Source: Halichondria panicea
Lineage: Eukaryota; Porifera; Demospongiae; Suberitida; Halichondriidae
Reading direction: 5' to 3'
Assembly (NCBI RefSeq): GCF_963675165.1
Contig: NC_087389.1
Span: 1,336,001-1,400,000, forward strand
DNA length: 64,000 nt
The notes under the pieces are model-generated. The model ran no database searches. It was given only the letters and a program-made list of their open reading frames with translations, and had not been told where the DNA came from. This document shows, piece after piece, positions 53,824 to 64,000 of this stretch (position 1 is the stretch's first letter; each line of letters begins with the position of its first letter). The translations under genes were made by a program, and so were the position numbers.

Positions 53824-56800
53824 TTAGCTGATAGACATGATGCCTGGTGGCCTGTTTCGAACATTGGTTGTGACTTGCCCCGGCTTCTTATGAGAGCTCT
53901 CAAACACCTGCACCAGAAAAAATCATACACACACAGCTAGACAGCTATAAGCACTCACCCTGCGTCCAGTTCTCAGCTGGGCGTTGTAGAAAGCTGTGGT
54001 GGCTGGATCTTCCTTGAGGAGGGTTGCTTGTAAACGGTCAAACCTCTCATAGGGGTACTCCGCTGGTCCCTCCTCACACACACAATCATCCCCTACAAAC
54101 GCCTGCTTGTACCATGTCTCAAACTCTGTCAGGAGCTTCTCCCTCGACTGGTCAACGTATTGCTTGCAGTATCTCAACTCTGCATTGAGAATTTGTAGTT
54201 GTTCGTACTTTTCGCGATAATTGCTTTTCAACTGGAGGAAAAAAATTACTTGGTTAGATGTCCATTTAACAGTCTATATTCACCTTCTTGAGTTGAGTAA
54301 TGGCGTGGTACTCCTCCTCGTCAATAACCTCACCCCCAGTCTCAGTCCTCACCTCACCCTGTGCCCTACGCTCACACTGACGACCATCCAGATACTCACA
54401 TACCTGTGAACCGAAAATGATAAGCTGGAAGCTACACAAACCCCTACTCATTACATTTAAACAGCGATGAGTAAAAATTTTGTTTGCTTCATTACGTGCA
54501 CTGTATTACATGCATTCCGGTAAACCCCACGCCTACATTTTCGTGAATAAAATGTTCGTCAAGGTCAGCTTGCCCACGAAAATAAATTTTTTTTTACCAA
54601 TTAGGTATGTAATTGGCAGCTATACATTTCTACTTAGAAGCATTGCAAGGATAAACTGGAAGCTACACAGAATTCCAATATAATTGGCAGCTATACATTT
54701 CTACTTAGCAAGGATAAACTGGAAGCTACACAGAATTCCAATATAATTGGCTGTTACCTGATCCAGTTGTCTCTTAAGAGCATTGATGGATTCCGATAGT
54801 TCTTTAGCTACCTTCCTTTTCTTATGAAAGATATCTGTTATAGCACACAAAACATAATTTTAACAAGAGTGTGCTATACGTGACACTCACCTTTATTCTG
54901 TAATAGTATCTGGTTGATCTCTTTCCCGCGTTCTTGTTTGAACTGCTCGAATGCGTCCTCCCTTGGAGGTGGGGTAGAGGGGCGTGTCCCACCTCCAGTC
55001 TCAGAGGAGGAGGTGTCAGTCTCGGTAAGATCCTGCTCAGAAGACTTCCTACCAGCGTGATTATTGTCACAGTACTTAGAACATTACAAGTTATAACATA
55101 CACACTGTAACATTTTGAGAAGGCATATATATTATACGTATACCGGTACATACGGCAGTTTAGAGTTTTTCCTGCCAGCCATTTTAGCCTTCCTTGCTAC
55201 CATCACAGGTGAGGTGGGGTGCTTGATAGAAGACGGCGCCTTTATCAAATGGAAACGTGGTACATTTTCAGATAATTAGATGGCACTTAAACAAACGAGC
55301 TCACCACTCCTACAGCGAATCCTGTCCCATCTCCCTCCCCCACCAGCTCTACCTCAGTCTCAGCTAGTGCAGACTGTTGTGCAGCATTCTGTGTGTGTAC
55401 AGGAGAGACGATACAAAGTGATGTGTACACAGCCTAGTACTTGCACAAGAACTGCATACTGTACATACCTTGATGGGTGGTTGCTGTGATAGTTGTTTTG
55501 AGTTTCTGCCCCTGGTGAGGGGTGAGGTTAGTTTCCTATTACTAGGAGCAATGTGGGTAGAGTCCAGTGGTGGTGGTGGTTGACTGACAGGCTCTGGCTG
55601 TTTGGTTGCTGCTGTCAAAGACTGCTCAAGATTCCTGGAGAAAGAAAACAAAAGTCAAACACACTTTTCCATTAAGTGTATCCCAGTAAACACAGTGCCG
55701 TGCATTCCAATGTACCTGACAAGTGCCTTGAACTGAGTCAACACTTCTTGCACTTGACGAACACTCACAATCTGTACGTACATGTAAGAGAGGAATCACT
55801 AGCCGTAATTATAAACATACATGTCTATAGCTTCCTGGTCTTACCTCAATGCTAGGAATAGAGTCATCAACATAGTGTCTAATCTGAGAGGCAATGTCTG
55901 CCAGTTGTGCCTCCACCAGAGGCTCATAACTCACTGACCTTCGATTGAGCTACAGAGAAGGACAATCACATAACCATTGTCTGGTATGCATTGAATGACT
56001 TACCAGGGTATCATGCATGGCTAGCTCCAGTTTCAACGCTTTGATCTCCTGCTCATGGTCTCGGATCAATAGCTAACATTGAGGAATTAACACTTAGTCA
56101 TCTCAACATACTTGCTCACTGTACCACTTACATAGGGGTCATGCAGAACACTCTTCACCGGATCATTAGTCACATGCATCATTCGAGTGGAGAACTTGAG
56201 AGTGGATAACTGCAGACAATAACATGTGTTAGACCTAGCTGTACATATATTAAAGGCCAGAGACAGTGCTAGAGTGTGTATTCTACCCTGTATTCTACTC
56301 TATTCTACCCATTCTCTGTATTCTCCTCATTCTCTGTATTCTACCCATTTTACCTGCAATTGTACAACCCATTCTATTGTGTTCTACTCTGGGTACACAT
56401 TATACACACAATGTAGATCTATGACAAGTGCCTCACTGTTTCTTCAATTTGTCCCTGCTCTGCCCAGATATTAGCAATCATCAGGGTGTTACAGTTTCCT
56501 CCTAGAGAGTCTCTGAGCACATGAGTGAGCTTGGACTGACGATAGGGTATGTGCTCTCGCCGTTTGTCAGCCAGGGCCACAATCACTTGCTCTAGGAAGG
56601 TCAGGGACTTGTTGATGTACATGGCCTCTCGTTGAGTGGACCCTGTAGACTAGAGGGGATAGAAATCGTTAAAACAGACACTTAGTTTAATTTTATGAAA
56701 CTTACTTGAGTTTTGCTGAGCCTTTCCGATCCAGCCAAGTCCACTAAGTTCAACTTGGAGATTGTGTAGGCTGAGTTTGACTGAGTTTTGGAGCGACTCT

Positions 56801-57942
56801 ACAATAGAAAAGCTTAAATCACATAAATGTAAAATTTAATGATGACTCACTTCAATATAGATGGTGAAGATACAGTGAGAGCGCGAGGAGTTCTTGTTGA
56901 GAGCATGATCAGAAATGGACCGGTTTGTCTCTCCCTGAACATACATGTAATAGTCACCACAGAGCAATACTGAAATTATTTATAAAATAGTGAGAGTGCT
57001 GCTCACACCTCAAACAGATAATTGAGAGCTTCTTCCTCGCTGCAGACAGGCCTCAGTGTGAGCCCCTTGACAAACACACATTCGTTCTCATCCTGTAGTA
57101 GGCACAGTCTATAGTAAGCAGAGGGGTTACATGAATACAGCTATAGTACGTACGTCAGTGACTTGCAGACCAGTGGAGGCAGGGGGTGAAGGAGCAGCAG
57201 CACTGGGACTGCTTTGTGGCAGGGTAGAGAGAAGGTCGTATATCACCTCATTGTAAATCTCCAGATAGGACACTCTGTAAATGCATAAAATCGTAGCAAA
57301 TTACGTCAATTTTCATAAAGAGTACATACTAAATTATTGTTTCAAGCTCACCGTACTGAGATGGAAGACTCCAGTCGGTCTCTGACTTCTAAAAAAACTT
57401 GAGAAATGGCTCTGGGCACAATTCCACGCTGTCGGTAGTTCTGAGAGTGACCACCTGTCATAGAGAACGTCTTGCCTGCCCCTGTCTGACCATAGGCCAA
57501 GATGGTCCCAGTATAGCCATCCAGCACCTTGGTGGTGATCTCACTAGCACACTCGGAATAGACCACCTCTTGACTCGCATTGTGGAGGTACTGCGTAAGA
57601 GTGTGTGTTTAATTTTATTATTGTGTGTGTGTTGGCAAGCGTGTGTGAGTGTTTATGTGTGCATGGGATCTACTGCTCTTGTACCTTATCTAGTGGGAAG
57701 CTCCAGTCTAGCTGTTGGTTGTTGATAAACCCTCTCAACTGATCATCATTCTTTGGCAAGTGGACACTGATAGTCTGTAAGATGGAATATGGTAAAGGGT
57801 CGTCACACTAGTGGATGTAAATTGATTGTCTTGCCTTCCCATCTTCTTCCAGTTGTAGCATATCCTTGGCAAAGTTTGCTGTGGGTCTTGTGCGAGCAAT
57901 CACACGAATACGACCACTTTTTGAGCTCTGGGAAGCAGACAT
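53824..57942 (-). CDS. KIF9: Kinesin-9 family motor KIF9
   Basis: Twenty exons close in frame to 805 aa (human 790): 57835-57942, 57685-57774, 57352-57590, 57154-57274, 57009-57092, 56851-56934, 56706-56798, 56437-56649, 56132-56209, 56004-56072, 55845-55949, 55716-55771, 55469-55634, 55305-55388, 55150-55239, 54891-55074, 54758-54834, 54284-54403, 53959-54231, 53824-53907. The motor has GQTGAGKTFSMTG (P-loop), NKNSSRSHCIF (switch I) and NLVDLAGSERL (switch II). The C-terminal coiled-coil AELRYCKQYVDQSREKLL and FYNAQLRTGRR match KIF9 rather than KIF6. KIF9 works in motile cilia. Intron 1 uses a GC donor (AAG|GCAAGA). The start is divergent from the next gene, about 90 bp away. Confidence 0.93.
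54463..54600. mobile_element. Degenerate relative of the SEC31A-intron foldback element
   Basis: It shares TTTGCTTCATTACGTGCACT, GTCAAGGTCAGCTTGCCCAC and CACGAAAATAAATTTTT-type stretches with 24420-24545. The left arm is mostly lost. It lies in a KIF9 intron. Confidence 0.65.
54609..54745. repeat. Tandem duplication of about 65-72 bp in a KIF9 intron
   Basis: Two successive copies carry AATTGGCAGCTATACATTTC and GATAAACTGGAAGCTACACA. The first has a 9-bp extra AAGCATTGC-like stretch. Confidence 0.85.
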
Positions 57943-58031
57943 TACTATTCTTTAACTTTAATTAATTTGTTATCCTGAAACGAGAGTCACTATGGTTACA
58001 TATTGATTTCTAAATAAAGCACATTTGTTTG

Positions 58032-58460
58032 ATGGGCTCTATTCAGAATGACAGGAGTAAAGAAGTGAAAATGAGTGTGCAATTCAACAAGCTTATCTCA
58101 AGACTGCAAGACTCGGGCAGTCCTTATGAAAGAACAGGTACATTTCAAACATTGACATTAGAGTTACAACAACTCTCTCTCTACACAGAAATCATGCAGG
58201 CTGCTGTTTCTCAGTATATGTTCACATGTCAACAACTGGGTAAGTAATTTTTTTAATTTTCACAGTCTTTTATTTTTGTTTTTCCAGGAGTGATCTTGAT
58301 GCACATGCGCTACTCGTCAGAACGAGAGGCAGTGGCGGCGATGATGGCTCCAAGGATTGTGGACCCTGAGAACGCACACACTCAACTCCTGCCATTCATT
58401 GCTTGTGAGAGCTTGATCGTCAGAGGCAAGATTTTAAATTCAATTGAAAGTGCTTCATAA
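58032..58460 (+). CDS. Small conserved-looking protein of unknown function
   Basis: Two exons, 58032-58239 and 58288-58460, separated by a 48-bp intron, join in frame to about 126 aa. An alternative start at 58071 gives MSVQFNKLISRLQDS. The protein is predicted mostly helical (LELQQLSLYTEIMQAAVSQY; REAVAAMMAPRIV), without TM, Cys clusters or a recognised motif. It shares a 90-bp divergent promoter with KIF9, so co-expression in ciliated cells is possible. I do not recognise the family. Confidence 0.6.
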
Positions 58461-58672
58461 TGTTAACAATTTATGATTTGTGTGTGTTTGTGACATTAAT
58501 TTCAACGTTGTTGTTTTTATAAATTTATTTTCACTTACAATATAAACGGTAGTCATTACATGTACGTGTATACAAATTAAATCTTCATGCATGCATGTGG
58601 CATATTGCAGTTAGGGTATATTCAGTAATCAATTAAGTCAAAGTATTAAGTCAAAGTAATGTCATTAATAGT

Positions 58673-61600
58673 TCATCTCCTTCTCTCTCTGCTCCTGTCT
58701 CTGTGATGCTTGCTCCTGTGGCCATGGCTACGGCTCCCTCTGTCGTCATGACTACGATGATCTCGACGAGATCTCCTAACAAAGAGAAGGAGAGAGTAAT
58801 GAAAACATAATATTATTCATAATTATACGAATAAACTATTCCTATTTGCATAATCCTAAGACCCACTATGAAATTAAAAGACCTACTCCAACTTTCAAGA
58901 ACTAGAGAGGGACTGTAAGTACGTACATACACACTACTGCAGCAAGCAATGACTACTCTACTCTAAATGAACAGACTTTGACATGGCAGAAGATTGTTCC
59001 TCCACTCCACGCAAACAGTCAGAGAGAGTCTGGATGATGATGTGGCTAGTTTCCGTGTGTCCAGTCACAGACTGCTTGATGAGCCCAATGGCAAGGTTCA
59101 GAGTGTCTATAGCATCCTCAAATTCACCTGTAAAACAATGTATCTATTGACCATACTAGCCTTGACCATACTAGGGAGTTCAAGAACACTCATTGACCAT
59201 ACAGGACAATATCATAAAAGAGGTACCTGTTTTGGAGTAACTGAGTGCCCTGTGTATGGCACTGCTGGAAATGGCCCTGTTCCTCTGGTTGGCATCAGAT
59301 GCCTCATCCTCGGACAGTCTGGACCCCCCTCCCCCATCCATGGACATTGGCACACTCCCACCCCCTGTGCCAACCCCACCCTGAGCAGCCATGTTCCGGA
59401 ACCGAGAGAACAGCTCCATCTAAAAAAAGAGCACAATATATACACTGTAATGTCCCAACAGTCCACGAAAACAAAATTATTCACAATAAAAACAGTTTAA
59501 TTCTAGTATGGAAGATCACCATATTCTGAGGAGTATTCTTGGAGGCATCACCTGACCCGCCCTGCGTCATATCATGGAGGAATGCGGGATTGAGATGAGC
59601 ACCGGCCGTTTTCATATGTTCCATACCAGGCATGTAGGGAAGACCAAATCCATGCTGAGCAAAAAGAGAGGAAAAACATTGTTATCAAGATCCTCTCTGT
59701 GCATGTACACCACTCACTGTGCTGCCTGGTAGAACAGGGGGGAATCTGGGAGGCAACAGACCAGCTAGTCCGGGTAGACTATGGTTCATCATACCAGCGC
59801 CAGGGAACCCAGGGGGCATCCCGGGAATATGTGGAGGGGGCATGCCTGAGGGGATCAAGCAGTTACAGTTGATACTACATACATACACATTTTATGGTAA
59901 AATAATGATAATTAGGACACAATCAAAACACCAATTTCAGAAAAGTATTGTAGTTTTGACTCGGCACTCAACACTCTAGATTAGGAAGGCTATACTTGTA
60001 CAGTACAAGTACCTGGTGGCAGTCCAGGCATTGGTGGCATCATGGGTAGACCAGAAGGGGCAGAGAAGGTGTTGCTGCTAGGACGAGGGGCGACGATCTT
60101 GGCACTGGCTGTAAACCCACTGGCTGTAAACCCATTGGTGGAGCTGGTTACCGGTAAGCTGCTACTCGGGATCCCTGATTTTACTGGAGGTATAATTGAG
60201 AGATGAACACAAGGAAGTACACAAGTAATGATACAAATGACGCACCTGAAATGCACTTTGCTTCAAATGTGTGAGGACTAACTTTGAGTGCATACATTAC
60301 AAACGGTTTCTGCTTATGTATGACAACCCTGCGAAGAGACAGTCATAAAATCAACACTGCCAGTATGCATCAATAGATAGAGAGAGACACTTACTCCTGT
60401 AGTTTCTCACACGCTGTGGTTGCCAATTGCTCACTAGAGAGTTCCAACAATGCATACCTGCAGAGAGATAGAAAGAATAAACTACCGTATAGTCGGAAAT
60501 TTTCATGAGGTGCAACATTTCACATTTTTCAAGGGCAGAGCAACGTGAATACTACAACCCACAAACATTTTTTCTGAGGGCTCTCGAGCCAAATAGTGAA
60601 AATTTCCTGCTATACGGTATTATCAAGGGCGTATAAAAGAAGAGAGGGCATGCAACAGCAAATGAGCAGAGTTCAAACGTGGGCGGATGAATGTGCATGA
60701 AATGCTAAAATTTCTATTTTTAGCAAATGCACACATTCCTCCGCCCACATTTGAACTCTGCTAGCTACGTGTACTGATAGTGGAGTTGCATGCCCTCTCT
60801 TCTTTTATACGCCCTTGGTATTATTATACAGTAATAATAATTTGTCCGTACCCCTTTGACTGTCCGTTAGTTCTGTTCTCGTAGAACTTGACGTTCTTCA
60901 CCTCTCCCAGGCCGGATTCAGCCATCGCTACTACCAGGTCCAAGTCCGTGGTCCACTAAAGAGGAGACAAACAAATTAGCAGCAATTAACACACACACGC
61001 ACACACACACACAGTGTACTGTAACTTCTTCGTGAATGACTTTTTAAACTTAACGGTCTTTTCGGGAATGCTTTCTAAGATATACGAAGTGGGTTGACAC
61101 TCTGAGCTATGCTACGTACCCATGTGAGATTTCCAATGAAGATGGAATTCTTTCTGTTTGGCTCCCGCGAGTAAATCAAGCTGCCCCCACTACCAAGAAT
61201 CCCCTGGGAAGTTTTGTTGCTCTCTAGTCGGGCCTGAACTGTTCGCGTCATCTGGTCCGCATTGAACCTAGCTGAACCAGACTCTAGAAAAAATGACATT
61301 GATAGGCCTGCATAATATGCTTATGGATTTTACACGTAGGCATTGTTATCTTAAGCCCTGTACATGTAGGTAAATGTAACCTAAAGCTGGTTCATTTTTT
61401 TCATTCACATCATATTTTTGCGAGCAAATAATTATGTTTAGAAATGGCATTCATACAAAATCGATGTTCACAGAAACAGGAGATCTAAGGCATGACAACA
61501 ATACCCAGTATTACTAGTTCTAGTAAAACCGAGAAAAAGAAGAGAAAATGAGACAGAAATTGTGCACGCTACCATATCCAAGAGAGGAAAATAAAATTCT

Positions 61601-62165
61601 ATGAGTTAGTATTATACCAAAAAATAGAAATCAGTCGTGAAAGTAGCAATCAATACTATTAAGAGATCAACAATAAAATAACGTATACGCATAACACTAT
61701 AATTAACTAAGATTAATGAAAGTGAAACAAAACAAACTTTAACAGGGCACAACCAAATAACAAACCTTCCATTGCTTCACTGTCTATCTTGACTCCAAGA
61801 AGCTGAATGTAAAAACAACAAAAAAACACATATAAATAGAGTCGTAACTTTTTACAGTCATTGCACACACCTCATCAGCATTTGGGGGCGTGGCATTGTG
61901 TGCCCTGGAGGGGGCGGTGAGAACATCGTCAAGGAGATCGTCACCAAGGCGAGAATCTATCGATTCCAATCGACCTCGAGAGCCACCCTGTATATTAAAT
62001 ATTACTGTCGATTTGAGGCGAGACGTACGTAAACTTACACGTTACAAAACACGAATCAAAGCATGCACAAAATGTGATACATTGCTAGTGTAGCACTTTT
62101 AACTCCACCTCGGCAAGGCTTTCCTCAAGATCATCAGTGTAAAGCCAGTCTTCTGTTGTCGCCAT
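58673..62165 (-). CDS. CPSF6: Cleavage factor Im subunit CPSF6/CPSF7
   Basis: Thirteen exons (62109-62165, 61871-61987, 61766-61802, 61120-61283, 60852-60955, 60395-60457, 60246-60328, 60013-60183, 59718-59845, 59520-59654, 59227-59419, 58977-59127, 58673-58775) close in frame to 501 aa. The N-terminal part is acidic. An RRM follows with RNP2 IFIGNL and the family-typical TWWTTD, then ENRTNGQSKGYALLEL. A Pro/Gly/Met-rich centre (MPPPHIPGMPPGFPG) follows. The LSEDEASDANQRNRAISSSA helix block and an RS-type tail (RSHDDRGSRSHGHRSK) are hallmarks of CPSF6/7. It partners NUDT21 in 3'-end processing and poly(A)-site choice. CPSF6 and CPSF7 cannot be told apart; this may be their single ancestor. 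Confidence 0.92.
60485..60617. mobile_element. 133-bp inverted-repeat element at TA
   Basis: The ends CCGTATAGTCGGAAATTTTC and GAAAATTTCCTGCTATACGG are imperfect inverted repeats flanked by TA. The ends resemble those of the 28040 and 24351 elements (CCGTATA/CCGCATA). It lies in a CPSF6 intron. Confidence 0.8.
60624..60817. mobile_element. 194-bp near-palindromic element with 7-bp target duplication
   Basis: The ends CAAGGGCGTATAAAAGAAGA and TCTTCTTTTATACGCCCTTG are perfect inverted repeats that continue inward to GCATGCAAC. A second inverted pair (CAGAGTTCAAA...GGGCGG) lies inside. GTATTAT flanks both sides (60617-60623 and 60818-60824). The left duplication overlaps the end of the neighbouring element, so this one inserted second. 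Confidence 0.9.
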
Positions 62166-62456
62166 TTTCAGAGCACGTCTCGGTCGTGTGATACTAAGGA
62201 AATTCCTTCAATATGTCACATGACAGAGATAAAAGGCTGAAGTAGGTAGTCAACACATGTACACGTACGTACATACGTACGTACACAGTACAGGATCAGC
62301 AAGAACCTCTCCTATCACTCTTTTACGTGTATCCACAGGTAAGGAGAGCATGCCACAAGTACTAGTGATCTTGCTTAGCTTGTCAGAATTCTGTGTGTAT
62401 TAGGTTCTGTATCAGAAACACAAAATTAATCCATGTGCACAGGTTCCATAGTTGAG

Positions 62457-63702
62457 ATGAGCAAACCTCCTCGTACGTTGAATGTTACCAGCCCTGAAGA
62501 GATGGAAGTGGGGGAATTCCCTGCCCCACAGCCCCTACCAACGCCCACCGTAACAGCCGCCCTGCCCATCCAACCAATGATCCCTATACCACCACCCCCA
62601 TCCACGGCCGACCTAGCCACCCTTTTCGAGTGCCCTGTGTGTTTTGACTATGTGTTACCCCCCATATTCCAATGCGAGTCCGGCCATCTAATATGTACTC
62701 AATGCAAACCGAAGGTCCTATGCTGCCCGAGCTGCCGAGGCCCGTTAGGAGGAGTGAGAAACCTGGCCATGGAGAAAGTTGCAGAGACTGTTCAGTTCCC
62801 GTGTAAGTACGTCCACTCAGGGTGCACTCTGAGATTCCTGCACAAAGCCAAACGAACTCATGAGGATGTGTGTGAATATCGACCCTATTCTTGCCCCTGT
62901 CCGGGGACCTCGTGTAAATGGCACGGAAGTTTGGACCTTGTACTGGACCACTTACTCACAGCACACAAGACGATTACTACTCTTCACGGCGAAGACATTG
63001 TGTTCTTGGCCACGGACATTAACCTACCCGGAGCAGTAGACTGGGTGATGATGCAGTCGTGTTTCGATCACTATTTCATGCTGGTCCTGGAGAAGCAAGA
63101 AAGACACGAGGGGCATCAGCAGTTCTTTGCCGTGGTGCAGATCATAGGGACAGAGAAACAGGCTGAATCGTTTAGGTATGTACATGTGTGTGTGTATGTG
63201 TTGGCAGGTTACCATGCTAGTGAGCGTGGTTGTGTATGAAATGAATGACATTGTTGACATTTGTAATACTAGCAACTATCAGTAATGTGACATCCAACTC
63301 TTAACTTGTGACCAGCCCTAATTCCCTGACAGCTGCCATTTCCTTTTTTAGAACGAGGCTCCCCCCTATAGCTAGATTATGCTCACAGCTTCACATAATT
63401 ATAAGGTTTAGCTATAATACTAAAGCTTTTGTAAGTGTACAAGAACTTGTAATTAAATGTTGGCTCAGTGTACAGTCATAATTATCCTGTTTTTTCACCC
63501 TGTCCCATGCAGATACAAACTAGAGCTGATGGGCCATGGTCGCAAGCTGACATGGGAGGCAAAGCCACGGAGCATCCACGAAGGAATCGCGAGTGTGATT
63601 TCCACCAATGATTGTCTCATCTTTGAAACCACCATGGCACAACTGTTTGGCGAGAATGGAAACCTTGCCATCAATGTTACGATCTTCAAATCATTTTTCT
63701 GA
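62457..63702 (+). CDS. SIAH1: SIAH-type RING E3 ubiquitin ligase
   Basis: Two exons, 62457-63175 and 63513-63702, give 302 aa. An in-frame ATG at 62433 would add eight residues, but CACAG at 62438-62442 could instead be the acceptor of a 5' UTR intron. A Pro-rich N-terminus is followed by the RING ([20 protein letters not shown] ... CPSC), the SIAH-type zinc fingers ([33 protein letters not shown]) and the substrate-binding domain ending [14 protein letters not shown]. The RING ligands are all present. SIAH proteins target substrates for proteasomal decay downstream of several signalling paths. SIAH1 and SIAH2 are not distinguishable. Confidence 0.95.
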
Positions 63703-64000
63703 TTCATGTTATAATCATACAAGTTTCTCTTTTCTTTCCCTAGCTACCAGTATACACCATGCCATCCCATCCACCCCTCTCTTGTCAATCTGACCCTAAA
63801 AAATATAATTGTTGGAAAAAATTAATTTTTGACTGCAAAAAAGGAGGGTGGGGCTAGACAGTGATGATCTTTACCAACTCAAACATGTGGGCATGCATAC
63901 TACTATTAATACTATACTTGGCACTAGGAATTGGCGTGCTATTGAAAAGGTATATCCTATAGCTAGTGTTGACAATAACTGATCATATGATGAGCTGCTG
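63703..64000. other. 3' flank of SIAH
   Basis: No gene, RNA or clear repeat was seen in this last stretch. Confidence 0.5.

Noticed and set aside
58994-59500. 168-codon plus ORF opposite CPSF6
   Set aside because: It is antisense to exons that close in frame, with a composition typical of a shadow frame.

Overview
The window is nuclear DNA from an intron-rich animal, most likely a demosponge or another early-branching metazoan. Genes are densely packed and often head-to-head. Introns are numerous and some are under 60 bp. Almost every recognisable gene is a conserved metazoan gene, but the domain make-up of several is unlike vertebrates. Two tandem front-end desaturases would suit a sponge. 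The lineage is inferred from gene content, not proven.

Layout. 0-5.2 kb, plus strand: the 3' end of MCM9 (helicase), a gene resembling RHNO1 (9-1-1 clamp partner) and ARL1 (Golgi GTPase). 5.4-19.1 kb, minus strand: a 30-exon UBR5-type HECT ubiquitin ligase. It carries an antisense tRNA-Asn in one intron and a single-exon RING/TRAF gene in another. 19.4-27.3 kb, plus strand: SEC31A (COPII coat), divergent from UBR5. 25.7-30.7 kb: a direct tandem duplication of the last SEC31A exons, whose second copy is broken. 31.2-37.7 kb: two paralogous genes that I do not recognise. Each has four conserved small 5' exons followed by an array of alternative Cys/His-rich terminal exons. 37.8-44.8 kb, minus strand: two paralogous four-TM channel-like genes of the innexin/pannexin/LRRC8 type, one with a frameshift. 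45.4-47.2 kb: NOSIP. 47.2-50.1 kb: transposon debris. 50.1-53.6 kb, minus strand: a broken and an intact cytochrome-b5 front-end desaturase. 53.8-57.9 kb, minus strand: KIF9 kinesin, divergent from a small unknown gene (58.0-58.5 kb). 58.7-62.2 kb, minus strand: CPSF6/7. 62.5-63.7 kb, plus strand: SIAH ubiquitin ligase.

Gene models were built by reading splice sites and checking phase. ARL1 (181 aa), NOSIP (295 aa), SEC31A (1116 aa), UBR5 (2445 aa), CPSF6/7 (501 aa), KIF9 (805 aa) and the intact channel gene (776 aa) all close in frame over the full exon set, which supports them strongly.

The most unusual parts are the alternative zinc-finger terminal-exon arrays, the co-duplication of those arrays with the channel-like genes, and the UBR5 that lacks its UBR box and MLLE domain and carries an RRM-like segment where the UBR box should be. 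The window also holds at least six short inverted-repeat elements, two of them with an intact paralogous empty site in the same window.
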